From positions 1,302,001 to 1,366,000 of the forward strand of contig NZ_OY764544.1 of the NCBI RefSeq assembly GCF_963668475.1: DNA of 64,000 nucleotides, given 5' to 3'. The notes beneath the pieces were generated by a model, which made no database searches, was not told the DNA's origin, and saw only the letters and a program-made list of their open reading frames with translations. How positions within the stretch are numbered: position 1 is the first letter of the stretch; each line of letters begins with the position of its first letter. Origin of the DNA: an uncultured Methanospirillum sp. (lineage in GTDB: Archaea > Halobacteriota > Methanomicrobia > Methanomicrobiales > Methanospirillaceae). A program made the position numbers and the translations under genes. Below, piece after piece: positions 7,796-15,688 of this stretch.

Positions 7796-9835
7796 ATGCA
7801 GCTCACCGAGTTCAGGGTCCAGAACTATAAGATCATCAACGATACCGGCTGGATCCCGGTCGAGAACCTCACCATCTTTGTGGGGAAGAATGAGTCAGGA
7901 AAGTCTGCTATTTTTCGTGCTCTCTCAAAATTAAACCCGTCTGACGGAGAAGGCTATGACGGGCTGAAAGAGTTTCCACGCCAGCGGTATGCTGAGGAGA
8001 TAACAAAGACCGACTGGCCGGTTGCTTCGGGCAGGTTCACCCTCACACCTCGTGAGCAGGAGGAGATCAGGGCTCTTTCAGATCTCTGCACTGATGTGGA
8101 AGGGGTAGAGGTAACCAGGCATTATACCGGAAAATACAGCATCACCTACCACCCGGACATCGGAGTCGAACTCGTCACGGTAAAAGACTTGAGTTATGTC
8201 ATTGATGTAGCAATTGAGCAGATCAGGAACATGATCGCACCCGAAGGACGGGGGGATGTCCTCGGGAGGATCAAGGGTGAACTCCTCTCAATCCTTGAAG
8301 AGCAGAAAGAAGCTGCATCCCACGCTATTCAGGTGCAGAAACGACAGATCGCAGACCTCATCAATATGATAAAGACCAGGGGCAACGAGCAGTGGCAGCT
8401 CGAACTGATAAACCCGGTCTGTGAACCGATATACAGCCTAGTACGGCAGATTGAGGTGTACGAGAGCCTGATGGCTGCGAACCGGTACATCATCGATCAC
8501 CTCCCGAAGTTCGTGTACTTTGACCAGTACAATGTGATCGAGAGTGCAATCCATATCCCGACCTTTATTGCGACCCTGAAGAGCCATCCTGAGAGTCAGG
8601 GACTTCGGGCAACCAACTGTCTCTTCAGGCATGTCAATCTGGACCTTGACATCCTCGACAAACTCGGAACACATAAGAACGCAACGGATGAGAACCCTCT
8701 GATCCGCAGACAGGTGGATGAACGTTCTATCCTTCTCTCCACAGCATCAAACCAGATGAGCAAGCGGTTTGAGAACTGGTGGGGTCAGCGACGCCTCAGG
8801 TTCAGGTATGACATCGACGGGGATTACTTCAGGGTCTGGGTCTCTGATGACATGGATCCCTCAGAGATAGAACTTGAGCAGCGGAGTGCAGGTCTGCAGT
8901 ACTTCTTCTCATTCTACCTGATCTTCCTGGTCGAATCTGGTGATGTGTATCAGGACAGCATCCTGCTCCTGGACGAACCGGGCCTCCAGCTCCACGCAAC
9001 TGCACAGCAGCAGTCGGTCAGGTTCTTTGAACGGCTTGCAGAAGAGAACCAGATCCTGTACTCAACCCACTCACCGTTCATGATAGACCTCGAACACCTT
9101 GATCGGATCAGAACGGTATACGAGAGCGGGGACGGAACGACAAAGGTCTCTGCAACCGAGTGGCCAACAGATCACGACTCCCTCTTCCCGCTTGAGGCAG
9201 CACTGGCTTACCGGATCGCAGCCCGGACCTTTACCGGAGGCAGGCAGCTTTTGGTAGATGATATTGTAGACCTCTGGCTGCTCCAGGCGATGAACTATGC
9301 GGTTGAGAAGATAGGAAAGCCGGGTCTTGAACCTGGGATCACTATCACGCCTGCCGGGGGAGCTGCCAACCTGTTCCCGCTTGCAACTCTCATCCGGTCC
9401 CATGAAGGTCCGGTCTCAACACTCCTTTCAGGGAAGGATATCCCTGCAGATATCCTCACACGATTCTCTGGAATGAACACGACACGTGAGAAGTTCCTGC
9501 TGCTCTACAGCCAGATCACAGGACAGGCAGGATCCACAATAGAGGATCTCTTCAGCGCAGAGAACTACACACGGTGCGTGAAGGATGTGTACCCGAACAT
9601 GGTGGTAACGCCGGTACAGGCGCAGAACCCTGCTGAAAGGGGGGAGAACCCGGGAATACTCCATGCAATCAGTGAGGCTATTGATCGGCGACAGGGCGAG
9701 AGGTTCGAACGCTGGAAGGTTGCCGAGATCTTATCAGACCGGATCTGTGAGGCACCGGGCATGGTTGATGATGAGACGGTGCAGCGGTTTGTCAGGCTGT
9801 TTGAAGAGATAAACAAGGCAACAAGGGAAGAATGA
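7796..9835 (+). CDS. OLD-like AAA ATPase with degenerate Toprim domain
   Basis: 679 residues. The N-terminal ABC-type ATPase has a Walker A GKNESGKS (residues 30-37), a long coiled insert (about 150-330), a signature-like EQRSAGLQYFFSFYL, Walker B SILLLDEPGLQLH (about 388-400) and the switch His in YSTHSPFMID. This is the RecF/OLD organisation. From about residue 480 the protein aligns in pattern with the OLD Toprim nuclease domain: LLVDDIVDLWLLQAM, then ITPAGGAANL, then TLLSGKDIPA. The acidic residues of canonical OLD (VEG..D, then LxDxD) are partly replaced by VDD and SGKD, so nuclease activity is doubtful. No gajB-like helicase is next to it. It may be a stand-alone defence or DNA-repair ATPase. 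It starts without a ribosome site after a TTTTATTG box. Confidence 0.8.
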   Translation: MQLTEFRVQNYKIINDTGWIPVENLTIFVGKNESGKSAIFRALSKLNPSDGEGYDGLKEFPRQRYAEEITKTDWPVASGRFTLTPREQEEIRALSDLCTDVEGVEVTRHYTGKYSITYHPDIGVELVTVKDLSYVIDVAIEQIRNMIAPEGRGDVLGRIKGELLSILEEQKEAASHAIQVQKRQIADLINMIKTRGNEQWQLELINPVCEPIYSLVRQIEVYESLMAANRYIIDHLPKFVYFDQYNVIESAIHIPTFIATLKSHPESQGLRATNCLFRHVNLDLDILDKLGTHKNATDENPLIRRQVDERSILLSTASNQMSKRFENWWGQRRLRFRYDIDGDYFRVWVSDDMDPSEIELEQRSAGLQYFFSFYLIFLVESGDVYQDSILLLDEPGLQLHATAQQQSVRFFERLAEENQILYSTHSPFMIDLEHLDRIRTVYESGDGTTKVSATEWPTDHDSLFPLEAALAYRIAARTFTGGRQLLVDDIVDLWLLQAMNYAVEKIGKPGLEPGITITPAGGAANLFPLATLIRSHEGPVSTLLSGKDIPADILTRFSGMNTTREKFLLLYSQITGQAGSTIEDLFSAENYTRCVKDVYPNMVVTPVQAQNPAERGENPGILHAISEAIDRRQGERFERWKVAEILSDRICEAPGMVDDETVQRFVRLFEEINKATREE

Positions 9836-9872
9836 GCCCGGGGTCAGGAAGGAACTCAGAACATACAAAAAC

Positions 9873-9917
9873 AAATTGGTAATTTAAAATTAGCACAAAA
9901 AAGTGAATTACTAATTT
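9873..9917. terminator. AT-rich inverted repeat between convergent genes, likely bidirectional terminator
   Basis: AAATTGGTAATT (9873-9884) and AATTACTAATTT (9906-9917) pair over 12 bases with one G-U. A6 lies in the loop region and T-rich sequence on both strands. It sits between the convergent OLD-like gene and aksF, as expected for a shared terminator. Confidence 0.5.
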
Positions 9918-9944
9918 ACTTTCAGGAACCCCGGAGCGACCAGG

Positions 9945-10931
9945 TCAGAGATCAGGTCCCGGGATCGTTCTCATCCTGACAATCTCTCTGATCACGGCCT
10001 CACCAACCTCTTTTGTTCCCGCTTTTCCGCCGAGATCAGGAGTCTTCACCCCGTCTGCAAGCACCTTCTGGATGGCAGCTTCCACCATCTTTGCATTCTC
10101 ACGTTCCTGAGCGTACTTCAGGAGCAGCGAGATACACCTGATGGCTGCAATAGGGTTCGCAATTCCTTTGCCCGCAATATCAGGAGCACTCCCATGAACA
10201 GGCTCAAAGAGGGCATGGTCTTTCCCGATGTTTGCGCTTGGAAGCATTCCAAGGCCACCCTCAAGGTAGGCAGCAGCGTCAGAGAGGATGTCTCCAAAGA
10301 TGTTCGTCGTCACAATCACATCATACCGGTCTGGATGCTGGAGCACGTCGAGCACCAGGGCATCGATGTACTTCTTGTCCACTGAAACACCTGTTTTTTC
10401 TGCCTCCTCCTGGCAGATCTGAAGGAAGTAGGCATCAGACTTCAGGATATTGGCCTTGTTGCCGATGGTCAGGTGCCGTCTCCGTCTGCGGGCGCACGAA
10501 CTTGCGAACCGTGCAATTCTCCGTGAGCCCTCCTCGGTCACCAGCCTGATTGTGCAGGCACGATCCTTCTCCTGCCACTCGATGCCGGAGTACAGACCTT
10601 CGGTATTCTCACGTACGATAAGGATATCAAACCCAGAACCGAAGACCGGCCTGAGGTTTGCATAGAGATCAAGTTCCTTTCTGATGGTGAGGATCACACT
10701 GTGATATTCAGGGTCAGGCGGCGTGGTAATAGCACCGAAGAGGATCAGATCAGCATCCCTGAGGGCAGCCCGGGTTGTCTGTGAGAGCGGATCACCGGTC
10801 CGTTTCCAGCATTCATACCCGAGATATACCTGGCTGTACTCCCATTCAGGATGGAAGATCTTCAGCACATCCACAGCAGGAGCGATCACCTCCGGACCGA
10901 TCCCGTCACCTGGTGCAACCACCACTTTCAT
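9945..10931 (-). CDS. aksF: Homoisocitrate/isopropylmalate-type dehydrogenase, probably AksF
   Basis: 328 residues of the beta-decarboxylating dehydrogenase family. APGDGIGPEV opens the protein. IVRENTEGLYSGIEW is the conserved substrate loop, GDILSDAAAYLEGGLGMLPSANIG the metal-site Asp region, and FEPVHGSAPDIAGKGIANP the NAD-binding segment. In methanogens AksF oxidatively decarboxylates homoisocitrate and its homologues during stepwise elongation of 2-oxoglutarate to 2-oxosuberate, the carbon chain of coenzyme B. LeuB has the same fold, so the choice rests on the aksA/D/E neighbours and the YLRT loop of the small hydratase subunit. It is the last gene of the operon and its ATG overlaps the upstream stop by 4 bases. 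Confidence 0.8.
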   Translation of the reverse strand: MKVVVAPGDGIGPEVIAPAVDVLKIFHPEWEYSQVYLGYECWKRTGDPLSQTTRAALRDADLILFGAITTPPDPEYHSVILTIRKELDLYANLRPVFGSGFDILIVRENTEGLYSGIEWQEKDRACTIRLVTEEGSRRIARFASSCARRRRRHLTIGNKANILKSDAYFLQICQEEAEKTGVSVDKKYIDALVLDVLQHPDRYDVIVTTNIFGDILSDAAAYLEGGLGMLPSANIGKDHALFEPVHGSAPDIAGKGIANPIAAIRCISLLLKYAQERENAKMVEAAIQKVLADGVKTPDLGGKAGTKEVGEAVIREIVRMRTIPGPDL

Positions 10932-11725
10932 GATCTCTTCCTCTCGTTCATCAGTTCATACACAGCATCTGCGATCTGTTTCGGAGAAGCACCCCAGTGA
11001 ACAACCACGCCGTGCTTCTCGTTGATCACCTGGAGCCCGGCCCTCTCTGCCCTGCAGCACCGGGCGATAAAGGGCTCCTGCTCGGCGGCATTTGCCGGAC
11101 AGATGTCAATCACCGGAAAATCCCTGCCATAGCATTCAGAGAGAACCTGCCTGGCAGTCATACATCCTGCAACCTGCTCACCACCGGTGAGGTGATCCGA
11201 ATCTATGGTCCTAGAGAAACCGGCCGCCTTGCAGGGGAAGACCTCTGCACCGGTCTCCCTGATATCCCTGATATGGAACTCGAATGCTACCTCAAGTTCG
11301 CCAAAGATACCGGTTGCTTCAAGGCTTTTGATCGTCTCTGCAAGATGTGCACGGGGTGGTGTCACATCATACACATGAACCGTGCACAGGGCAGAGAGAT
11401 CAGGATCGCAGATGAAGGTCTTGTGCTCATCAATGCCGGTAAAAATCACACACCGCCGGTTGGTCTCTGCAGCACGACGAATCAGATCGCCCCGGTTATG
11501 CAGGATCACCCGCTCCGGGTACTGATAGACCTCGTGTGCAGATGCAATCAGACTCACCTGCTTAACCGGTCTCATCATACCGGTCCCTTCCCCTGCCTCA
11601 ACGGCAAGGATCTCAAATCCATCAGGGACCTCGTGAATCAGGTACTGTGAGAGAAAGTAGACCTGGTCACCAACCGGCTTGTTGCCTGCATACCCGACAC
11701 ACTTGCAGTGTGGTGGAAAGATCAT
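10928..11725 (-). CDS. Conserved protein of unknown function inside the aks operon
   Basis: 265 residues. No family that I can name with confidence. It is soluble, with no signal peptide or membrane segment. The N-terminal PPHCKCVGYAGNKPVGD has two close cysteines and a Gly-rich turn. Further Cys/His clusters are DICPAN and ARCCRAER near the C-terminus. The strand pattern with RCVIFTGIDEHKTFI and LCTVHVYDVTPPRAHL suggests an alpha/beta Rossmann-like fold. It overlaps both aksE (4 bases) and aksF (4 bases), so it is translationally coupled to coenzyme B chain-elongation enzymes and probably acts in that pathway or controls it. The role is inferred from position only. Confidence 0.75.
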   Translation of the reverse strand: MIFPPHCKCVGYAGNKPVGDQVYFLSQYLIHEVPDGFEILAVEAGEGTGMMRPVKQVSLIASAHEVYQYPERVILHNRGDLIRRAAETNRRCVIFTGIDEHKTFICDPDLSALCTVHVYDVTPPRAHLAETIKSLEATGIFGELEVAFEFHIRDIRETGAEVFPCKAAGFSRTIDSDHLTGGEQVAGCMTARQVLSECYGRDFPVIDICPANAAEQEPFIARCCRAERAGLQVINEKHGVVVHWGASPKQIADAVYELMNERKRS

Positions 11726-12210
11726 CGTGAGAGTCTCCCTTTCCAGTACTCTACAAGGCCACCGGCCACAAGGATCTCCTGCATTCGTGGTGAAACGGGG
11801 CAGCAGTCATAGGATCTCCCGCCTGAACTCACCTTCCCGGTTGTACAGTCATACGAAACCATCTCCCCGTCGCTGCAGAGGAGGCCTTCGCACTCAAGCA
11901 CGGGAAGACCCACGTTGATGCAGTTTCTGTAAAATATCCGTGCAAAGGAGGGCGCAATGACGGCAAGCACCCCGGCTTCCCGCAGTGCCATAACGGCCTG
12001 TTCCCGCGAAGATCCGCACCCCATATTCTTGCCGGTGACCAGCACACATCCTTTGAGCCGTGGTGCAAGAGTCGGGTCAAGGTCTTCAAAGGCATGTTCA
12101 GCCCAGACACTCCGATCCTTGGTCCTGAGATACCGGCCTGCGATGACGAGGTCTGTGTCGATGTCTGCACCGATACAGACCGCAGGGCCTGATCCTGCAA
12201 GAAGGGTCAT
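11722..12210 (-). CDS. aksE: Homoaconitase small subunit (LeuD/AksE family)
   Basis: 162 residues, the swivelling small subunit of the two-subunit aconitase-like hydro-lyase. GADIDTDLVIAGRYLRT is the N-terminal active-site loop, and NMGCGSSREQAVMALREAGVLAVIAPSFARIF is the conserved core. The loop reads YLRT (residues 27-30). In Methanocaldococcus jannaschii this loop is reported to distinguish the homoaconitase small subunit from the isopropylmalate isomerase one. That favours action on homocitrate, homoaconitate and longer homologues over leucine synthesis. It overlaps aksD upstream and the unknown gene downstream by 4 bases each. Confidence 0.87.
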   Translation of the reverse strand: MTLLAGSGPAVCIGADIDTDLVIAGRYLRTKDRSVWAEHAFEDLDPTLAPRLKGCVLVTGKNMGCGSSREQAVMALREAGVLAVIAPSFARIFYRNCINVGLPVLECEGLLCSDGEMVSYDCTTGKVSSGGRSYDCCPVSPRMQEILVAGGLVEYWKGRLSR

Positions 12211-13424
12211 ACGAACTCCCTGGGATCTGCGATCTCCCCGGCTATTGCACTCGCCGCTGCCGTCGACGGTGAAGAGAGGAAATAGGAGGCACCGACACCC
12301 ATCCGGTTTCTGAAGTTCCGGTTCGCGGTCGAGAGTCCGACCTCCCCTTCACCAAGCACACCCATGTGTGCACCAAGGCACGGACCACACCCGGGAGGGC
12401 CAACAATACAGCCTGCAGAGACAAGTGTTGCCATCACACCGGATGTGACAGCCTGCAGGTAGTCTGCCTGTGATGCAGGAACAACAACCGTTCGGACTGC
12501 AACCTTTTTGCCGGTGAGGATTGCAGCAGCACGGGCAAGGTCTTCGTACCTGCCGTTCGTGCAGGTCCCGATAAACACCTGATCGAGCGGAGTTCCAACC
12601 AGATCTGACACAGGTTTCACCGTATCAACCCGGTGAGGAACAGCCAGCAGGGGTTCGAGATCATGTAGATCATACCAGATCTCTTCTGAATAGAACGCGT
12701 CATCATCGGGCTTTTGAGCCTGGCAGGGTTGCCCATACTTTGATAGAAATTCCCTGGTACCATCATCAGCATACCAGAGCCCGGCCTTTGCCCCTGCCTC
12801 GACTGCCATATTACTCAGCGTCAGCCTGCCTTCCATCGGAACCGATAGGGCAGACTCACCAAGAAACTCAAGAGCCTGGTATGTAGCCCCATCCATTCCC
12901 AGTTCTGCAACATAGGAGAGTGCAAGATCCTTGAACTCAACACCTTTTCCCAGAGCACCGGAGAGATAGATTGCGATGGTATCAGGAACACGGAGCCAGG
13001 TCTCTCCAGAGACCCAGATTCCTGCCATGTCACTTGCCCCTACACCGGTTGCAAACGCACCGAAGGCACCGAGGGTGCATGAGTGTGAGTCAGCACCGAT
13101 GACAACGTCACCGGGCAGCACACGCCCTTCTGCCATATACTGGTGGCAGATACCGCCACCGACATCAGAGAAGTGCATCCCGGACCTGATCGCAAACTCA
13201 CGAAGTTCACGATGAAGATCAGCAGTCTGGCTGGTATTTGCAGGAGCGATGTGATCGTAGATCACGTAGCATGCACCAGGGTTTGCAATCCCCGGAGCTC
13301 CCATCTCATCGTAAATTACCTTGGCCTGGATACCGGTTCCGTCATGACAGAACGCCTTATCAATCCGTTTGTCGCTAAAACTTCCGGCCTGAGCACCCAG
13401 AATCTTCTCTGACAGAGTTCCCAT
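12207..13424 (-). CDS. aksD: Homoaconitase large subunit (LeuC/AksD family)
   Basis: 405 residues, the catalytic large subunit holding the 4Fe-4S cluster. Cluster ligands are the Cys in FIGTCTNGRYEDL and the pair in GPPGCGPCLGAHMG. HSCTLGAFGAFATGVGASDMA and STANRNFRNRMG are family signatures. With AksE it dehydrates homocitrate-type acids and rehydrates them to the iso forms. The start at 13424 is preceded by AAGGAGATC, a near-perfect archaeal ribosome site, which lies inside the end of aksA. The two genes therefore overlap by 50 bases in different frames. Confidence 0.88.
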   Translation of the reverse strand: MGTLSEKILGAQAGSFSDKRIDKAFCHDGTGIQAKVIYDEMGAPGIANPGACYVIYDHIAPANTSQTADLHRELREFAIRSGMHFSDVGGGICHQYMAEGRVLPGDVVIGADSHSCTLGAFGAFATGVGASDMAGIWVSGETWLRVPDTIAIYLSGALGKGVEFKDLALSYVAELGMDGATYQALEFLGESALSVPMEGRLTLSNMAVEAGAKAGLWYADDGTREFLSKYGQPCQAQKPDDDAFYSEEIWYDLHDLEPLLAVPHRVDTVKPVSDLVGTPLDQVFIGTCTNGRYEDLARAAAILTGKKVAVRTVVVPASQADYLQAVTSGVMATLVSAGCIVGPPGCGPCLGAHMGVLGEGEVGLSTANRNFRNRMGVGASYFLSSPSTAAASAIAGEIADPREFV

Positions 13425-14553
13425 TGTTGATCTCCTTTCCGGTCACGTTTCTGATGATATCCTGCAGAACCTGCGGGGATATGACACACTTTCCTTCGCT
13501 CTCCTTCTTGATCTCCTCAAGAACCTTCGTGATCTGCTCGTCAGGGAGCTGATACCCAAATGTCGTGAGGATGTGGGTGAGAGCCCTCTTTCCGGTGTGC
13601 TTTCCGAGGATGAACTGCCGGTCAAGCCCGAGCAGTTGTGGCGGAACAAACTCGTAGGTTTCGGGGTTCTCAAGGATGGCAGCGATGTGAATCCCGCTCT
13701 CATGAGCGAATGCATTCGCACCAACCACCGGCTTTGTTGCCGGCATCATGATCCCGGTATACTGCTGAATCTTTTCAGAGAGTGCAGGTATCCGGGTCAT
13801 GTCATACCGGTCTATTCCCCCTTTCAGTGCAAGAGTCACAAGCACCTCTTCGAGGCGTGCATTTCCGGCACGTTCACCGAGCCCGTTCACCGTGGTGTGC
13901 AACTGATATGCACCGAGCTCGGCAGCGATGATCGTGTTCGCGGTTGCACACCCGAGATCGTTATGGGCATGCATTGCTATCGGGATAGGGACATTCTTCA
14001 CGAGTTCAGGGATGATCGTGGCAACCTCAAGCGGAGTCAGACGCCCGGTTGTGTCTGCAAACGTGACATAACTCGCCTTGTGCTCGGCAGCCTGCTTGTA
14101 TATGTCTATCAGGACCGGAAGCGGTGTCCGTGAGGCATCCTCTGCACCGAACCTGACGATCAGGCCGTGGTCGATCGCATAGTCACACTGGGCAAGGGCA
14201 TTGGCAACGACCTCTTCACGGGGCTTTTTGTACTTGTGCTGGATATGAAGGTCTGATGTCGCCACAAAAAGCCCGATCATATCCACTTCGGCATCGAGGG
14301 CGGCGTCTACATCTTGCCGGCAGGCCCGTGAAAGACCGCAGATCTTCGCATCAAGGCCCATTCGTGAGACCGAACGCACGATCTCTGTCTCATGAGCAGA
14401 GACAATCGGAAATCCTGCCTCTATCACCTCGACACCGGTCGCATCAAGGCGCTGGGCTATATCCTGCTTTTCTTCGAGTGTAAACGAGACCCCGGGGGTC
14501 TGTTCGCCGTCACGGAGTGTTACATCACAGATCTCAACATGCCACGGTTTCAT
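13375..14553 (-). CDS. aksA: Homocitrate synthase (AksA)
   Basis: 392 residues of the DRE-TIM metallolyase family. CDVTLRDGEQTPGVSF is the catalytic/metal motif, AMHAHNDLGCATANT provides the metal histidines, and GLGERAGNARLEEV plus HESGIHIAAIL are the usual downstream blocks. It condenses acetyl-CoA with 2-oxoglutarate, 2-oxoadipate or 2-oxopimelate in coenzyme B synthesis. At this length it lacks the roughly 100-residue LeuA/CimA feedback domain, which favours AksA. The track-longest start is a TTG, but GAGGTGATT sits 6 bases before the ATG at 14553, so I start there. The gene overlaps the ThDP gene upstream by 20 bases. Citramalate synthase is the main alternative. Confidence 0.85.
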   Translation of the reverse strand: MKPWHVEICDVTLRDGEQTPGVSFTLEEKQDIAQRLDATGVEVIEAGFPIVSAHETEIVRSVSRMGLDAKICGLSRACRQDVDAALDAEVDMIGLFVATSDLHIQHKYKKPREEVVANALAQCDYAIDHGLIVRFGAEDASRTPLPVLIDIYKQAAEHKASYVTFADTTGRLTPLEVATIIPELVKNVPIPIAMHAHNDLGCATANTIIAAELGAYQLHTTVNGLGERAGNARLEEVLVTLALKGGIDRYDMTRIPALSEKIQQYTGIMMPATKPVVGANAFAHESGIHIAAILENPETYEFVPPQLLGLDRQFILGKHTGKRALTHILTTFGYQLPDEQITKVLEEIKKESEGKCVISPQVLQDIIRNVTGKEINNGNSVREDSGCSGRKF

Positions 14554-15688
14554 GATCAATCACCTCAGGACACCGGCCATAGATCAGGATCGTCTTCGGC
14601 CGGTCAGGAATGCTCAACAATCGTTCAAACTGCTCCAGGTCTTCAGCATCACAGACCTGCGGGTCTGCAAAACCAAGGTATGGAAGGGGATCAGGGACAG
14701 GCTGACCACCGGTCATGCCCATGCATCGGTTTACCATCACGATACAGAGGAGGGGAAGACCCTCCTGGTACACCTCGATCAGTGCCTGAAGACCGGAATG
14801 CAGCAGTGCATAATCACCAATCAGGGCCATGTCTCCTGATGAAGCAGCAACTGCAACAGCAGAGCCCATACCATAACTTGCAACACCGAACGAGTAGGGC
14901 GGATTCATTGCAATCAGGCTGCATCCGGTATCGCAGATCGCAGAGAGGCCCTTTCCGGCCATCAGTTCAAAATGAGGCCTGAAGGGACAGGCAGCACAGA
15001 GACCGAGGGTGCTGCCACGTTCTTTCCGGTTTTGCGGGGCAGGGGACGACGGAGCAGGAGGGAGAGGATGGGGTGCAAGGCCGGCTGCACTGATCCGGGC
15101 AGAGCCGGATGCTGCACGGACGGCCCTGCCATACATCGTCAGGTCTGAACCTGCAAGACCCGATATCCGGCTTTGTGCAGAACACCGGGAGCCAGTAGTA
15201 TGAGACGAGCCAGACTCTGGAGCAGGGGACCTCATCTCTTCTGCTGTGATCCGCAGGAGAGCAACCCGGGAGAACTCTTCAGAGGCAGAAAACGCATCAC
15301 TAACCCCGGACCCTGATACACCGGATATGACCGGGATGGATGCAACCGGGCCGAAGTACCGCGAGTCCTGCACGGTCATGGTGTTCTTTGCGGTTGGATC
15401 GTCACCACAGACGATGACAACACCGGCATTAAGACCCTGGAAGGTTGCATGAACCAGGGGATCCACGAGTGCATTCATGCCCACATGTTTTACTATAACA
15501 CAGGCCCTCCGGCCGGCAAGTGAGTCACCGATGGCACGTTCAAGTGCTACTTTCTCATTGATGACAAGCCTCGCTCCGGACCGCTCTGCAAGAGAAGAGA
15601 CGGGATATCCGGGAACAGCATAGATCCGGTCTGCACAGGATCTGATGGTCCGGACAAGCAGGTCTTCCCCGTTCTCATTGACTGCCAT
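14534..15688 (-). CDS. Shortened IorA-like thiamine diphosphate enzyme; candidate 2-oxoacid decarboxylase
   Basis: 384 residues resembling the first and last parts of indolepyruvate ferredoxin oxidoreductase alpha. The pyrimidine-type domain has GYPVSSLAE, the activating-Glu region INEKVALERAIGDSLAGR, VKHVGMNALVDPLVHATFQG, and VCGDDP. A low-complexity Pro/Ser linker follows (about 205-235). The ThDP-pyrophosphate domain has LCAACPFRPHFELM, DTGCSLIAMNPPY and LIGDYALLHSG with the later VMVNR. IorA is about 600 residues with a ferredoxin domain; both that domain and any iorB partner are absent here. A non-oxidative decarboxylase is therefore more likely, as in the ComDE sulfopyruvate decarboxylase. 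Its place in the aks operon suggests 2-oxosuberate as substrate. The start ATG overlaps the upstream stop by 1 base (TGATG). Confidence 0.78.
   Translation of the reverse strand: MAVNENGEDLLVRTIRSCADRIYAVPGYPVSSLAERSGARLVINEKVALERAIGDSLAGRRACVIVKHVGMNALVDPLVHATFQGLNAGVVIVCGDDPTAKNTMTVQDSRYFGPVASIPVISGVSGSGVSDAFSASEEFSRVALLRITAEEMRSPAPESGSSHTTGSRCSAQSRISGLAGSDLTMYGRAVRAASGSARISAAGLAPHPLPPAPSSPAPQNRKERGSTLGLCAACPFRPHFELMAGKGLSAICDTGCSLIAMNPPYSFGVASYGMGSAVAVAASSGDMALIGDYALLHSGLQALIEVYQEGLPLLCIVMVNRCMGMTGGQPVPDPLPYLGFADPQVCDAEDLEQFERLLSIPDRPKTILIYGRCPEVIDHETVAC

Noticed and set aside
10997..11650. 217-codon plus-strand open frame opposite the unknown aks-operon gene.
   Set aside because: It mirrors the minus-strand gene that has coupled overlaps and better composition; it has no promoter or ribosome site.
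9945..14553. Leucine biosynthesis operon (leuABCD).
   Set aside because: The synthase lacks the LeuA regulatory domain, the small subunit has YLRT, and neighbours are methanogenesis-linked.
14392..14982. 196-codon plus-strand open frame across the aksA/ThDP junction.
   Set aside because: It spans two well-supported minus-strand genes and has Gln/His/Arg-rich shadow composition.
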